From positions 2,108,001-2,172,000 of the forward strand of contig NZ_VFON01000001.1 of assembly GCF_006716085.1 (NCBI RefSeq): a stretch of 64,000 bases of DNA, written 5' to 3'. The DNA comes from Leucobacter komagatae (GTDB taxonomy: Bacteria; Actinomycetota; Actinomycetes; Actinomycetales; Microbacteriaceae). How positions within the stretch are numbered: the first letter of the stretch is position 1; every line of letters begins with the position of its first letter. Position numbers and translations under genes: made by a program. Below the pieces are notes generated by a model. The model worked only from the letters and a program-made list of their open reading frames with translations, did not search any database and was not told the DNA's origin. Below are positions 48,154 to 57,162 of this stretch, one piece after another.

Positions 48154-48459
48154 TTACCAGCTCGACTTGGTGATGCCGGGCAGCTCGCCACGGTGCGCCA
48201 TGTCGCGGAAGCGAACACGCGAAACGCCGTACTTCGTCAGCACGCCACGGGGGCGGCCGTCGATGACGTCGCGGCTCCGAACGCGCACGGGCGACGCGTT
48301 GCGGGGCAGCTTCTGCAGGCCCACGCGAGCAGCCTCGCGGCTCTCGTCGGTGCCGTTCGGGTCAATGAGCGCCTTCTTGAGCTCGAGACGCTTCTCAGCG
48401 TAACGCGCAACAATCGCCTGGCGCTGCTTGTTCTTTGCAATCATGCTCTTCTTAGCCAT
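48154..48459 (-). CDS. rpsN: 30S ribosomal protein S14 (zinc-free, long form)
   Basis: 101 residues with the N-terminal [20 protein letters not shown] and C-terminal [24 protein letters not shown] blocks of the long S14 form. The four zinc Cys of the type Z protein are absent. It is last in rpmB-rpmG-rpsN, a set that in actinobacteria usually provides zinc-independent ribosomal proteins during zinc limitation. One clean ATG. Confidence 0.93.
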   Translation of the reverse strand: MAKKSMIAKNKQRQAIVARYAEKRLELKKALIDPNGTDESREAARVGLQKLPRNASPVRVRSRDVIDGRPRGVLTKYGVSRVRFRDMAHRGELPGITKSSW

Positions 48460-48461
48460 GC

Positions 48462-48629
48462 TTAGCGCTCCTCTCGGAATTCGACGTGCTTACGGATGAC
48501 CGGATCGTACTTCTTGAGCACGAGACGATCGGGGGTGTTGCGACGGTTCTTCTTGGTCACGTAAGTGAAACCAGTGCCTGCCGTCGAACGGAGCTTGATG
48601 ATCGGACGTACGTCCTTATCCTTAGCCAT
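48462..48629 (-). CDS. rpmG: 50S ribosomal protein L33 (zinc-free form)
   Basis: 55 residues (start [15 protein letters not shown], end [16 protein letters not shown]). It has no Cys, so it is the zinc-independent C-minus type of L33. The start ATG overlaps the rpmB stop by one base (TAATG), and the stop lies 2 bases before the rpsN start. Its short length keeps it out of length-filtered gene lists. Confidence 0.93.
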   Translation of the reverse strand: MAKDKDVRPIIKLRSTAGTGFTYVTKKNRRNTPDRLVLKKYDPVIRKHVEFREER

Positions 48630-48865
48630 TAGAACTTCACCCCACGCTTCTGCAGATCAGCTACAACAGCCTCGATGCCACGAGCATCGATAACCTTGAT
48701 GCCCTTAGCCGACAGGGTGAGCGTCACCTTGCGGCCGAGCGAGGGCACGAAGTAGGTCTTCTTCTGGATGTTCGGATCGAACCGACGCTTGGTGCGACGG
48801 TGCGAGTGCGAAATGTTGTGTCCGAAGCCGGGAACGGCGCCGGTCACCTGGCACACTGCTGCCAT
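48629..48865 (-). CDS. rpmB: 50S ribosomal protein L28 (zinc-free form)
   Basis: 78 residues: [32 protein letters not shown]... resembles E. coli-type L28 with a single Cys (CQVTG) and no zinc knuckle. It is first in the operon rpmB-rpmG-rpsN and is coupled to rpmG. The ATG at 48865 follows GGAAACATC; longer upstream frames are not L28. Confidence 0.93.
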   Translation of the reverse strand: MAAVCQVTGAVPGFGHNISHSHRRTKRRFDPNIQKKTYFVPSLGRKVTLTLSAKGIKVIDARGIEAVVADLQKRGVKF

Positions 48866-48943
48866 GATGTTTCCTCTCATACCGTGAGACCGGACGGCCT
48901 CACCCAAGATTTCTTGTCTGCAAGATCCGCCGAGGCAAGCCTC

Positions 48944-48958
48944 CGGTAACGGTTCTCG
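48944..48958 (-). promoter_or_regulatory. Weak Zur-box-like palindrome upstream of rpmB
   Basis: On the minus strand CGAGAACCGTTACCG lies 79-93 bases before the rpmB ATG. It matches the core of the Zur consensus (TGAnAACnnTTnTCA) at most inner positions but not the outer T and A. It is a candidate only. Confidence 0.22.
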
Positions 48959-49070
48959 CGGTACATGCACTGGGACGGCGCACGACCAAGGGTCAAGCTT
49001 ACGCGAATTCGACCGGCAGCGCAACGCGCCCGGGAACACACGCGCAGGTGGACGACGTACCATTGGTGGT

Positions 49071-50012
49071 GTGAGCCACCCAAAGATTCTGCTGTACTAC
49101 GCGTTCGCCCCCGTCGCCGACCCCGAGGCCGTGATGCTGTGGCAGCGCGAGCTCTGCGAGTCGCTCGGCCTGCGCGGGCGCATCATCATCTCGAAGCACG
49201 GCATCAACGGCACCGTCGGCGGCGAGATTGACGCGTGCAAACAGTACCTCAAGCGCACCCGAGAGTACGGCCCGTTCTCGGGGCTCGATGTGAAGTGGAG
49301 CGAGGGCACCGGGTTCGAGGCGACGACCCCCACCGTGCTGAAGGGCATCGACCGCACCGTGCCGTGGCAGGCGATCTCAGACTTCCCGAAGCTCAGCGTG
49401 AAGGTGCGCGACGAGCTCGTCGCATTCGGTATCCCCGAAGAGACCGTCGTTGACGAGTCTGGCGTCGTCGGCGGCGGCGTGCACCTGTCTCCCGAGAAGG
49501 TGAACGAACTCGTCGCCGAGCGCGGCGACGACGTCGTGTTCTTCGACGGCCGCAACGCGTGGGAGGCCGAGGTTGGCAAGTTCAAGGGCGCAATCGTGCC
49601 CGACGTCCGCACGACCCACGACTTCATCGCGCAGATCGAGTCCGGCGCGTTCGACGACATCAAGGGCAAGCCGATCGTCACGTACTGCACCGGCGGCATT
49701 CGCTGCGAGATCCTCTCCGCCGCAATGGTCGCGCGCGGCTTCGAGGAGGTCTATCAGATCGACGGCGGCATCGTCCGCTACGGTGAGGCCTTCGGCAACG
49801 ACGGCCTGTGGGAGGGCTCGCTCGCCGTATTCGACGGCCGCGAGACGATGGACTTTGCGCCCGGGGCGACAGTGATCGGCGTCTGCCGGGAGTGCGGCGC
49901 CCCAACCGCAAACCTCGTCGACTGCGCCGAGAACTCGTGCCGCACGCGCTTCGTCGCCTGCGCCTCACACGAGGCACCCCGCTGCGAGGCCCACCAGCTT
50001 TCGGTCGCCTAA
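49071..50012 (+). CDS. trhO: tRNA uridine hydroxylase TrhO (rhodanese-family, YceA-type)
   Basis: 313 residues: an N-terminal acylphosphatase-like domain (1-95), a rhodanese domain with active Cys 206 in [11 protein letters not shown], and a C-terminal Cys-rich zinc-type region ([26 protein letters not shown]). It makes 5-hydroxyuridine at tRNA position 34 with prephenate-independent O2 chemistry. GTG start. Followed by a 16-bp hairpin. Confidence 0.9.
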   Translation: MSHPKILLYYAFAPVADPEAVMLWQRELCESLGLRGRIIISKHGINGTVGGEIDACKQYLKRTREYGPFSGLDVKWSEGTGFEATTPTVLKGIDRTVPWQAISDFPKLSVKVRDELVAFGIPEETVVDESGVVGGGVHLSPEKVNELVAERGDDVVFFDGRNAWEAEVGKFKGAIVPDVRTTHDFIAQIESGAFDDIKGKPIVTYCTGGIRCEILSAAMVARGFEEVYQIDGGIVRYGEAFGNDGLWEGSLAVFDGRETMDFAPGATVIGVCRECGAPTANLVDCAENSCRTRFVACASHEAPRCEAHQLSVA

Positions 50013-50036
50013 CCCGCAGCGCCGAAGCAGTCTGCA

Positions 50037-50080
50037 ACGACGAAGCGCCCGGAGGAGCATTCCCCCGGGCGCTTCGTCGT
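50037..50080. terminator. Bidirectional terminator hairpin
   Basis: A perfect 16-bp stem (ACGACGAAGCGCCCGG, 50037-50052, with 50065-50080) and 12-base loop, between the convergent trhO and ABC permease genes; the + strand then reads GTTG. Confidence 0.8.
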
Positions 50081-50096
50081 GTTGCTGCCGCCGCTA

Positions 50097-51227
50097 CTAG
50101 CCCTTGATCGCGTCAGCGAGCTTCACGCGGGCACCCGTGCGCATGATCGAGTTCTCGTAGATCCGTGAGCCGGCCCAGAGCACGATCCCGATCGAAACCA
50201 CCAGCACGCCGAGCGACACGATCGGCTCCCACCAGGCCGCGTCGCCGAAGTACAGACGCATCGGCATCGCGGTCGGCGCCGAGAACGGCACGTAGCTCAT
50301 CACCGCGAGCACCTGCGGGTTGTCGAAGAAGAAAATGATCAAGAAGAACGGGATCATCACGAGCATCATGACGGGGCTCGTCACCGAACCAATGTCTTCC
50401 TGCCGCGAGACGAGCGCCGCAGCTGCCGCGTACATCGCTGCGAGGAGCACGAATCCGAATGCGAACAGGATCCCGAACCAGATGAGCGCGGTGCCGAGCT
50501 CGCCGAGCAAAATATCTTGCCCTGTCGCGAGCATCCCGACGGACGCGAGCGCGAGCGTCGCGACGACGGTGCCGAGCGCGAGGATGCTGTTGCCGAGAAT
50601 CTTGCCGGCGAGCATGGTACGCGCGGAGATCGTGGCGAGCAGGATCTCGACGATGCGCGTCTGCTTCTCCTCGACGACGCTCTGCGCGATCGTCGTGCCG
50701 AAGGTCAGGGCGGTCATGTAGAACACCATGCCGAAGCCCATCGCGATGAGGTAGCCGAGCATGAAGCTCGTTTCGCTCGGGTCGAGCAGCTCGACCGTGG
50801 GCGATGCAGAGAGCGCCTGGACGAGGCCGCCGGGCGGGCTGTCGTTCGCGATCACGGTCAGCCCGACAGACGTATCGCCACCCGTAACGATCGCGGCCTC
50901 AACGTCGCCGTCACGCACGAGCTGCTCGGCGGCCGCGCGATCCGCGACCTCGGTCATTTCGAACGCCTCGCCGAGACCGGTCGCGGCCTCACCCGAGACC
51001 GCGCCCTCGGCGACGGCGATCTTCGTCGGGCCGCCAAAGCCACCGTTCTGCGACACGAGGCCGCCGATGACGACGCCCGCGAGCACGACGAGCAGCAGAA
51101 TCGCCGTCGAGATGATGAACGCCTTGCTGCGCAGCCTCGTCATGATCTCACGCTCGGCAACGATCCAGGCGCCCTGTGGAGCGCTCAACTGGCGGTGGCT
51201 GGCGGTCTGCTTCAGCGTGTGGCTCAT
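50097..51227 (-). CDS. ABC-2-type transporter permease (NatB-like)
   Basis: 376 residues from MSHTLKQTAS. One N-terminal membrane helix (about 45-65), a large extracytoplasmic domain (about 70-180), then five membrane helices, as in NatB/ABC-2 exporters (EREIMTRLRSKAFIISTAI, VEEKQTRIVEILLATISARTML). It partners with the ATPase upstream (4-base ATGA overlap). The substrate could be Na+, a drug or heme-like compound. Confidence 0.85.
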   Translation of the reverse strand: MSHTLKQTASHRQLSAPQGAWIVAEREIMTRLRSKAFIISTAILLLVVLAGVVIGGLVSQNGGFGGPTKIAVAEGAVSGEAATGLGEAFEMTEVADRAAAEQLVRDGDVEAAIVTGGDTSVGLTVIANDSPPGGLVQALSASPTVELLDPSETSFMLGYLIAMGFGMVFYMTALTFGTTIAQSVVEEKQTRIVEILLATISARTMLAGKILGNSILALGTVVATLALASVGMLATGQDILLGELGTALIWFGILFAFGFVLLAAMYAAAAALVSRQEDIGSVTSPVMMLVMIPFFLIIFFFDNPQVLAVMSYVPFSAPTAMPMRLYFGDAAWWEPIVSLGVLVVSIGIVLWAGSRIYENSIMRTGARVKLADAIKG

Positions 51228-52123
51228 CGGATGACCTCCTTGAAAATCTGTGCGAGTGACGGGGTGACGGGCGCAAAGCTCTTCACGACGGTCGCTTCGC
51301 GCTGCACGGCGAGCGAGAGCACGGCCTGCGCCGCTTCGTCGCTGTCGGCATCGAACCTGGCGAAGCCACCGTCGAGGTGGGTCACGGAGACGCCCGGCTG
51401 CTCGCGCACCCATCCGGCGTCGGCCGCGGGCCCGGTGAGCTCGAGTTCGAACACCCGACCAGCGTGCTCAGCGCGGAGGCCCTCACGCGACCCCTGGGCG
51501 CGGATCTGGCCGCCGCCGATGACCACGACGTCGTCGCAGAGCCGCTCGACGATGTCGAGCTGGTGCGAGGAGAAGAGCACGGGGGCGCCCTTCGCCGCGT
51601 AGTCCTGCAGCACGCCGAGCACGACTTCGACCGCCATCGGGTCGAGGCCCGAGAACGGTTCGTCGAGCACGAGCGCGATCGGCTCGTGGACGAGCGCCGC
51701 GGCGATCTGCGCGCGCTGCTGGTTGCCGAGCGAGAGGCTCTCGAGGTTGTCGCCGGCACGCTCGGCGAGTCCGAGCCTGTCGAGCAGCCCCGTCGCCGAC
51801 TCGCGCGCAGCACCCGTCGACATGCCGTGCAGGCGTCCGAGGTAGATGAGCTGGTCGAGCACCGCCATCTTCGGGTACAGCCCGCGCTCCTCAGGCATGT
51901 AGCCGATGCGCGCGCGGTCGCCGGCGGTGATCGGCTGGCCGTTCAGGCTGACCGTGCCGCTGTCGGCGGAGAGCACGCCGAGCAGGATCCGCATGGTCGT
52001 CGTCTTGCCCGCGCCGTTCGCGCCGACGAAGCCCGTCATCCGGCCGCTTTCGACTCGGAAGCTCACGTTGTCGAGCACCTTGCGGTCACCGAAGCTGCGG
52101 GAAATTCCTACGATGTCAATCAT
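51224..52123 (-). CDS. ABC transporter ATP-binding protein (NatA-like)
   Basis: 299 residues. Walker A GANGAGKTTT, signature SLGNQQRAQI, Walker B LVLDEPFSGLDP, and a C-terminal regulatory extension (about 215-299) typical of ABC-2 ATPases. It energises the adjacent permease. Divergent from a histidine kinase/response regulator pair, so expression is probably controlled by that pair. Confidence 0.9.
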   Translation of the reverse strand: MIDIVGISRSFGDRKVLDNVSFRVESGRMTGFVGANGAGKTTTMRILLGVLSADSGTVSLNGQPITAGDRARIGYMPEERGLYPKMAVLDQLIYLGRLHGMSTGAARESATGLLDRLGLAERAGDNLESLSLGNQQRAQIAAALVHEPIALVLDEPFSGLDPMAVEVVLGVLQDYAAKGAPVLFSSHQLDIVERLCDDVVVIGGGQIRAQGSREGLRAEHAGRVFELELTGPAADAGWVREQPGVSVTHLDGGFARFDADSDEAAQAVLSLAVQREATVVKSFAPVTPSLAQIFKEVIR

Positions 52124-52267
52124 CTCGCTCCTTTCGTTACTTCCAGGCTATGCGGGACGCCAGGGGCGGCGCCTCCCCCTGTCGGCGGAATCACTGCGGG
52201 GCCTGCGACAGAACCTCCGCCGGGAGGCGGACGTGCGCTGCTCCCCCATGCGCCTACGCTTGAACCC

Positions 52268-53578
52268 ATGAGAGAGTCTTTTGCCGCCGTGGCCCCAGCA
52301 CAGTGGGCGAGGCCGCGGCCCGGCCGCGCCGAGCTGCGCCTCGACGCCCTCCTCGCGCTCGCGCTGGCGGTCGGCGCGACGACCACGTCGCTCCTTTACG
52401 CCCGCACCGGCATCTTCGAGAAGACGCCCGCGCTGTGGGTCTGGGTTCTCGGTCTCGCGCTCTGCACGCTGCCGCTCGCCTTCCGCAGGGTGGCCCCGAT
52501 CCCGGTCGTGATCCTCGCCGCCGCCGGCTTCTTCGTGTGCGGGCAGTTCGGCGTGCCCGAGGTGCTCGTCATTAACATCTGCCTGTTCATCGCGATCTAC
52601 ACGGTGACCGCCTGGGAGCCGAGGCGTGCCCTCGCCGCCTGGAGTCTGCTCGCCATCACCTCCGCGATGATGATTTGGCTTGTCGTCTCGCTCATCATCG
52701 CCTCGTCCTCGACCGAAGACTTCATGGGCGCTCCCCGCTACGGCATCTTCTCGGCCTACGCGACGTTTGCCGTGATCCAGATCATCACGAACCTGCTGTA
52801 CTTCGGTGGCGCGATCTGGTTCGGGCTGCGCGCGTGGCGCGCGGCGCGCACGCAGGCCAAGCTCGTCGCGCAGGGTAGGGAGCTCGAGCTTGAGCGCCAG
52901 ACGAGCGCGGCGCAGGCCGTCGCCCTCGACCGGATCGCCGTGGCCCGCGAGCTCCACGATGTTGTCGCGCACCACGTCTCCGTGATGGGGATCCAGGCCG
53001 CCGCCGCTAGGCGTAGCCTCGAGCGCGACCCTGAGCGGGCGGCCGCGGCGCTCGAGGTTGTTGAGGAGAGCGCGCACGCGACGGTCGAGGAGCTGCGGCG
53101 GCTCGTGCACACCCTGCGCACCCCCGAGAACGAGGAGGGGTCGACCACCATCGGCATCGCCCAGTTCCCCCTGCTCGTCGAGGATTCGCAGGGAGCTGGA
53201 GTCCCGACGACCCTCATCGTGGCGGGCGAGGCGCGGCCCCTTCCGATGCTCGTCGACGTCGCGCTGTACAGGGTCGTGCAGGAGGCGCTCACGAACGTCC
53301 GAAAGCACGCGGGCAGGGGCGCCGAGGCGGCCGTGCGGCTCAGGTTCATGGACGACGCGGTCGAGGTCGAGGTGACCGACGACGGGATCGCGCGGCGCCT
53401 CACGAGCCGCGGAGAACGCGCCTCGGCATCGCCCGAGGGCGCGGGGCTCGGGCTGCGGGGCATGCGCGAACGGATCGGCGCAGTCGGGGGCACCGTCTCG
53501 GCGGAGCGGCGTGAGCGCGAGGGCTTCATGGTGCGGGCGCGCGTGCCGCTCGCCGAGGTCCCGGCGGTGGCGGCGTGA
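52268..53578 (+). CDS. Sensor histidine kinase (NarL family)
   Basis: 436 residues from MRESFAAV. About six membrane helices with almost no extracellular loop (about 25-185), a HisKA_3 helix with VARELHDVVAHHVSVM, and a HATPase domain (NVRKHAGRG, GLGLRGMRERIGAVGG). It resembles intramembrane-sensing kinases that respond to heme, antibiotics or envelope stress. Divergent from the ABC exporter; GTGA overlap with the response regulator. Confidence 0.88.
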   Translation: MRESFAAVAPAQWARPRPGRAELRLDALLALALAVGATTTSLLYARTGIFEKTPALWVWVLGLALCTLPLAFRRVAPIPVVILAAAGFFVCGQFGVPEVLVINICLFIAIYTVTAWEPRRALAAWSLLAITSAMMIWLVVSLIIASSSTEDFMGAPRYGIFSAYATFAVIQIITNLLYFGGAIWFGLRAWRAARTQAKLVAQGRELELERQTSAAQAVALDRIAVARELHDVVAHHVSVMGIQAAAARRSLERDPERAAAALEVVEESAHATVEELRRLVHTLRTPENEEGSTTIGIAQFPLLVEDSQGAGVPTTLIVAGEARPLPMLVDVALYRVVQEALTNVRKHAGRGAEAAVRLRFMDDAVEVEVTDDGIARRLTSRGERASASPEGAGLGLRGMRERIGAVGGTVSAERREREGFMVRARVPLAEVPAVAA

Positions 53579-54306
53579 TCGGGGCAGGATCCGTGGGCGC
53601 TCCGATCAGGGTGCTGCTCGTCGACGATCAGGCGCTCGTTCGCTCGGGCTTTCGCATCATCCTCGAGTCAGAGCCTGACATTGAGGTCGTCGGCGAGGCC
53701 GAGACGGGCACGCAGGCGATCGCGCTCGCGGCGGCGCTCACGCCCGACGTCATCTGCATGGACGTCGAGATGCCCGAGATGAACGGGATCGTCGCGTCGC
53801 GCGAGATCCTCTCCGCTCCTGGCGCGAGCCCGGCCGTGCTCGTGCTCACCACCTTTGGGCACGACGAGTACCTCTTCGATGCCCTCGCCGCTGGGGTGAG
53901 CGGCTTCCTGCTCAAGACGTCACGCGCCGAGCAGCTCATCGACGCCGTCAGGGTTGTCGCGGCGGGCGGCTCGCTACTCGGGCCCGAGGTCACCGGCGCC
54001 GTGCTCGCCCGGGTCCGCGACACGGGGCCCGCCGGGTCGGCGGGTGCCGGTGCGGCACCAGCTGCGCCGGAGGGCTCTGCACTCGAGGTCTCCGCGCTCG
54101 AACGGGCGATGGCTGACGTCGGCCTCACGCCGCGTGAGCGGGCCGTGCTCGTGCTGCTCGCGGAGGGTCGAACAAACGCAGAGATCGCGGCCGAGCTGTT
54201 CCTCGGCGAGGCGACGGTGAAGACGCACGTCTCCAATGTGCTGCAGAAACTCGGGGTACGCGACCGGCTGCAGGCAGTCGTGTGGGCGCACACCCGGCCG
54301 GAATAG
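53575..54306 (+). CDS. LuxR-family response regulator
   Basis: 243 residues. Receiver Asp in VICMDVEMPEMNG (about 62) and Lys in FLLKTSRAE; an Ala/Gly-rich linker (about 150-165); C-terminal HTH LTPRERAVLVLLAEGRTNAEIAAELF. GTG start with a 4-base overlap shows coupling to the kinase gene. It is the likely controller of the adjacent ABC exporter and possibly the heme oxygenase gene. Confidence 0.9.
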   Translation: MIGAGSVGAPIRVLLVDDQALVRSGFRIILESEPDIEVVGEAETGTQAIALAAALTPDVICMDVEMPEMNGIVASREILSAPGASPAVLVLTTFGHDEYLFDALAAGVSGFLLKTSRAEQLIDAVRVVAAGGSLLGPEVTGAVLARVRDTGPAGSAGAGAAPAAPEGSALEVSALERAMADVGLTPRERAVLVLLAEGRTNAEIAAELFLGEATVKTHVSNVLQKLGVRDRLQAVVWAHTRPE

Positions 54307-54334
54307 GCCGGGCGCACGCCCACACCTGCGGTGC

Positions 54335-55432
54335 TTAGGCCGCGGCCTTCTGCTTCGCGAGGTCGACGAACACCTGCGTGTTAAAGGAGTACGCCTCGCG
54401 CACCTCTTCAATCATGCGTTGCTTGTCGTCATCACTGAGGGTCTCGCCGAGTCGGTCGAGGCCCTCACGGTAGGTCTCCTTGAATGCCTTGAGGTCACCG
54501 AGCGACTCGAAGTTGTAGAACTCGATCCCGGGGCCGTCGAAGCCGTGCTGGCGGGCGACGCGCTTCGCGATGATCTGCCCGCCGGAGAGATCTCCGAGGT
54601 AGCGGGTGTAGTGGTGCGCGACGATTCCGGGCAGCCAACCCTCGGCTGCAACCTCGCGAATGCGGGCGGCGTACGCCTCGCTCGCGGGGACGGGGCTGAT
54701 CTCGTCTCGCCAGTTGGAGCCGAGCAGGTGCTCGAGGTCAACCTCAAGCGTCCCGAGGCGCACGAGCGCTGCGGGGTGCAGGTCTGCGTATGCGGGGTCT
54801 GCAGCGAGCTGCTGCGATGCCTCTTCGAGCGCCTCGTACATGAAGAAGTGCTGTGCGACGAGGTCGATGTAGTCCTGCTTCGTCGCGACACCACGCATGA
54901 TGTCCTCCATGAAGTTCGCGCCCTCTGAGCTCGAGTGATCAGACCACGAGCTCTCTCGGATGACGCGGGAGAACGGCTTGTGGCCGTCGGCCTCAGGCTC
55001 GGCGGCGTGCGGGTTGCCGCCGTGCGGGTGGCCGCCGTGCGCCCCGTGGGGGTGCGCGCCGTGCCCGCCGTGCGGGTTCGCGCCGCCGTGACCGTGCGCG
55101 CCGTGCCCGCCCTCGGCCGGCTGGTGCTCTTCGCGCGCGGGCACGCCCAGCTTCGCGCAGGCCGCCTTGTAGAGCTCAACAACCTGGCGGCGAACCTGCG
55201 GCCGCTCGGTGATCGGAGAGGTGGGCCACTCAACGCGCAGGTCGTGCTCGCCCGCAGCGTCGGTCACTCGCCACATGCCGGCGTGTTCGTCGAGCCCAAC
55301 CATCATGCTCGCAGTCGCCTCGGGAAAGCCGAACGCCTTCGCGATGAGCAGGCTGTCAGCGACGTGGTCGTCATTCATGTGGCTCGTCACGGCAGAAATC
55401 ACCGCAGCATCAAAATTCATCACATCTTTCAT
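54335..55432 (-). CDS. DUF2470-heme oxygenase fusion with His-rich linker
   Basis: 365 residues. Residues 1-95 are a DUF2470 domain (SHMNDDHVADSLLIAKAF, of the type seen in heme-utilisation HugZ-like proteins). Residues 103-151 are a linker with 13 His (HGHGG, HPHGAHGGHPHG). Residues about 153-360 are a biliverdin-producing heme oxygenase, with proximal His in WSDHSSSEG (His 166) and the distal-helix motif YLGDLSGGQII. It should bind heme and open the ring to release iron. ATG with AAGGAG 7 bases upstream. Convergent with the response regulator gene. Confidence 0.85.
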   Translation of the reverse strand: MKDVMNFDAAVISAVTSHMNDDHVADSLLIAKAFGFPEATASMMVGLDEHAGMWRVTDAAGEHDLRVEWPTSPITERPQVRRQVVELYKAACAKLGVPAREEHQPAEGGHGAHGHGGANPHGGHGAHPHGAHGGHPHGGNPHAAEPEADGHKPFSRVIRESSWSDHSSSEGANFMEDIMRGVATKQDYIDLVAQHFFMYEALEEASQQLAADPAYADLHPAALVRLGTLEVDLEHLLGSNWRDEISPVPASEAYAARIREVAAEGWLPGIVAHHYTRYLGDLSGGQIIAKRVARQHGFDGPGIEFYNFESLGDLKAFKETYREGLDRLGETLSDDDKQRMIEEVREAYSFNTQVFVDLAKQKAAA

Positions 55433-55565
55433 TCTACGCTCCTTGAACGCCCCAAGACACTGGGAGTTCCCCCGCACCCCGCGGTGCTCAGCGACTCCGG
55501 GAGTCGCACGGAGTATCATCGAATTTCGTGCTCCCGCGCGCCCGCGGGTAGAGATTGGCGGTTTC

Positions 55566-56825
55566 GTGTTTTCCAGAGTCAAACGAGTTGGCCCGGTGGC
55601 GGCGCTCAGCATGCTCGCTGTGGTCGGCCTCACCCTGACCGCCTGCACCAGCGGAAACGCGGGTTCCGGCAACTCAGACCAGAACACGGTGAGCCCCGAG
55701 CTCGCGACGGCTGTCGACGAGGCCGTCGCCAACGCGCTTGAGCTCAGCGGCTCCACAGAGGCCGTCGTCGGCGTCTGGCAGGGCGACGACAAGGCGTACG
55801 TTCGCGGCTACGGCGAGGGCGTCACCGGGGCAACGACGTTCCGGGGCGCACAGGCATCGCAGCCCGTGATGTGCGCAATGCTGCTCGACCTCGCTGGCAA
55901 GGGTCAGATCGCGCTCGGCCGCCAGGTCTCGAAGGATCTCCCGAGGCAAGCAGGGATCGCCGACATCAGCTACGCGCAGCTCTGCAACCAGACTTCAGCT
56001 CTCGCCGACTTCAAGGGCGGCTTCGGCGACCGCTTCGCGAACAACCCGACGCGGCCCTGGCCCGAGCAAGAGCTGCTCGCGAACGGCCTCGCCCGCTCCC
56101 CGCTCGCTTGGCAGGGCAAGAACGTGTATATGTCAGACACGAACGCTGTCCTGCTCGATCGCGCCATCCGCCTCAAAGAGAACCGCGACACCTACGAGCT
56201 GCTGCAGAGCCACGTTTTCGACCCGGCAGGGATGACCGCGACCTCGTACCCGGACAGCTTTGCTGAGACTGAGATCCCGAAGGGCAGCCTGAAGCCCCTC
56301 ACGTACCCGAGCTCGGGCGACAAGCCCGTGTGCGAGGCAGGCGTGGCCGAGATCACCGCACTCTCACCCTCGATGCTGCGCGGCGCTGGCGCAACGCTCA
56401 CGACCGTCACTGACCTGAAGGACTTCTACGCGAAGTACCTGTCGGGCGGCTTCGGCGACAAGAAGTCGGCTCAGCACGTCACCGAGTTCCAGCCCGCGAA
56501 GAACCCCGAGCGCGACGAGGCCGGCGAGCCGACCTCCGAGCCCGACACCGAGGGCACGCAGATCGGGTTCGGCATCGAGAAGGTTGGCCCGCTGCAGGGC
56601 CGCGCGGGCGCGATGACCGGCTCGCTCACCGCCGCGTACTCCGACCCGGCGACCGGCTTGACGGTTGTCGTGGCCCTGAACAACTCCTCGGCCGGGGCCG
56701 CGTTCTCGCAGGCGCTCGCGTTCCAGCTCGCCGCGCTCTCCGGCGCGGAGCTGCCGTGGTCGGCTGAGGATCAGGGCGGCCGCCTCACCGAGCTCGCCGT
56801 CTGCCAGCCGGCAGCGGAGGGATAA
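55566..56825 (+). CDS. Beta-lactamase-fold lipoprotein lacking the catalytic SxxK
   Basis: 419 residues. Lipobox LTAC (Cys 27) marks a lipid-anchored exported protein. The body has the class C beta-lactamase/D,D-peptidase fold (TFRGAQASQPVMCAMLLDL). The position of the catalytic Ser-X-X-Lys reads Gln 96-Ala-Ser-Gln 99, so both catalytic residues are replaced; the YxN motif is also altered (MSDTN). It is probably a pseudoenzyme that binds or scaffolds cell-wall peptides. GTG start. Divergent from the heme oxygenase fusion. Confidence 0.75.
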   Translation: MFSRVKRVGPVAALSMLAVVGLTLTACTSGNAGSGNSDQNTVSPELATAVDEAVANALELSGSTEAVVGVWQGDDKAYVRGYGEGVTGATTFRGAQASQPVMCAMLLDLAGKGQIALGRQVSKDLPRQAGIADISYAQLCNQTSALADFKGGFGDRFANNPTRPWPEQELLANGLARSPLAWQGKNVYMSDTNAVLLDRAIRLKENRDTYELLQSHVFDPAGMTATSYPDSFAETEIPKGSLKPLTYPSSGDKPVCEAGVAEITALSPSMLRGAGATLTTVTDLKDFYAKYLSGGFGDKKSAQHVTEFQPAKNPERDEAGEPTSEPDTEGTQIGFGIEKVGPLQGRAGAMTGSLTAAYSDPATGLTVVVALNNSSAGAAFSQALAFQLAALSGAELPWSAEDQGGRLTELAVCQPAAEG

Positions 56826-56918
56826 TTTTCCTCGGAGTGCCGCTTCGGTGGCGAGGCGGCACTCCGGATTCTGCTACGCTCGTATCGGTCGGGCTTACAG
56901 CCTGATTTTGCCCCACTC

Positions 56919-56992
56919 GGGGCCGTCGTCTAATGGTAAGACATCAGCTTCCCAAGCTGAGAACGCGGGTTCGATTCCCGTCGGCCCCTCCA
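56919..56992 (+). tRNA. tRNA-Gly (anticodon CCC)
   Basis: Acceptor GGGGCCG/CGGCCCC with discriminator T and encoded CCA (56990-56992), D arm GTCTAATGGTAAGAC, anticodon loop TTCCCAA with anticodon CCC (56951-56953) and T arm CGGGTTCGATTCCCG. Reads GGG glycine codons. It sits alone between the lipoprotein and ogt genes. Confidence 0.95.
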
Positions 56993-57162
56993 CTACTGCC
57001 TGTCTCGCCCGGCTACTCCTGCCCCTTGGCACCCGCCGGCCTCAACATCTGTGATCAGCGTTGCACAAGCCCATGCGGGCTAGCCGGGGCATATGTTGAG
57101 CCGATTGCAGACAGAGGGCGCGAGAGCGCCTGAGGCGCGCCCCGGGCGTTACACTGGGCGCC

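Noticed and set aside
50097..52123. Naming the ABC pair HrtBA heme exporter
   Set aside because: The permease has the NatB/ABC-2 layout with a large extracytoplasmic domain and six helices, not the MacB-like fold of HrtB.
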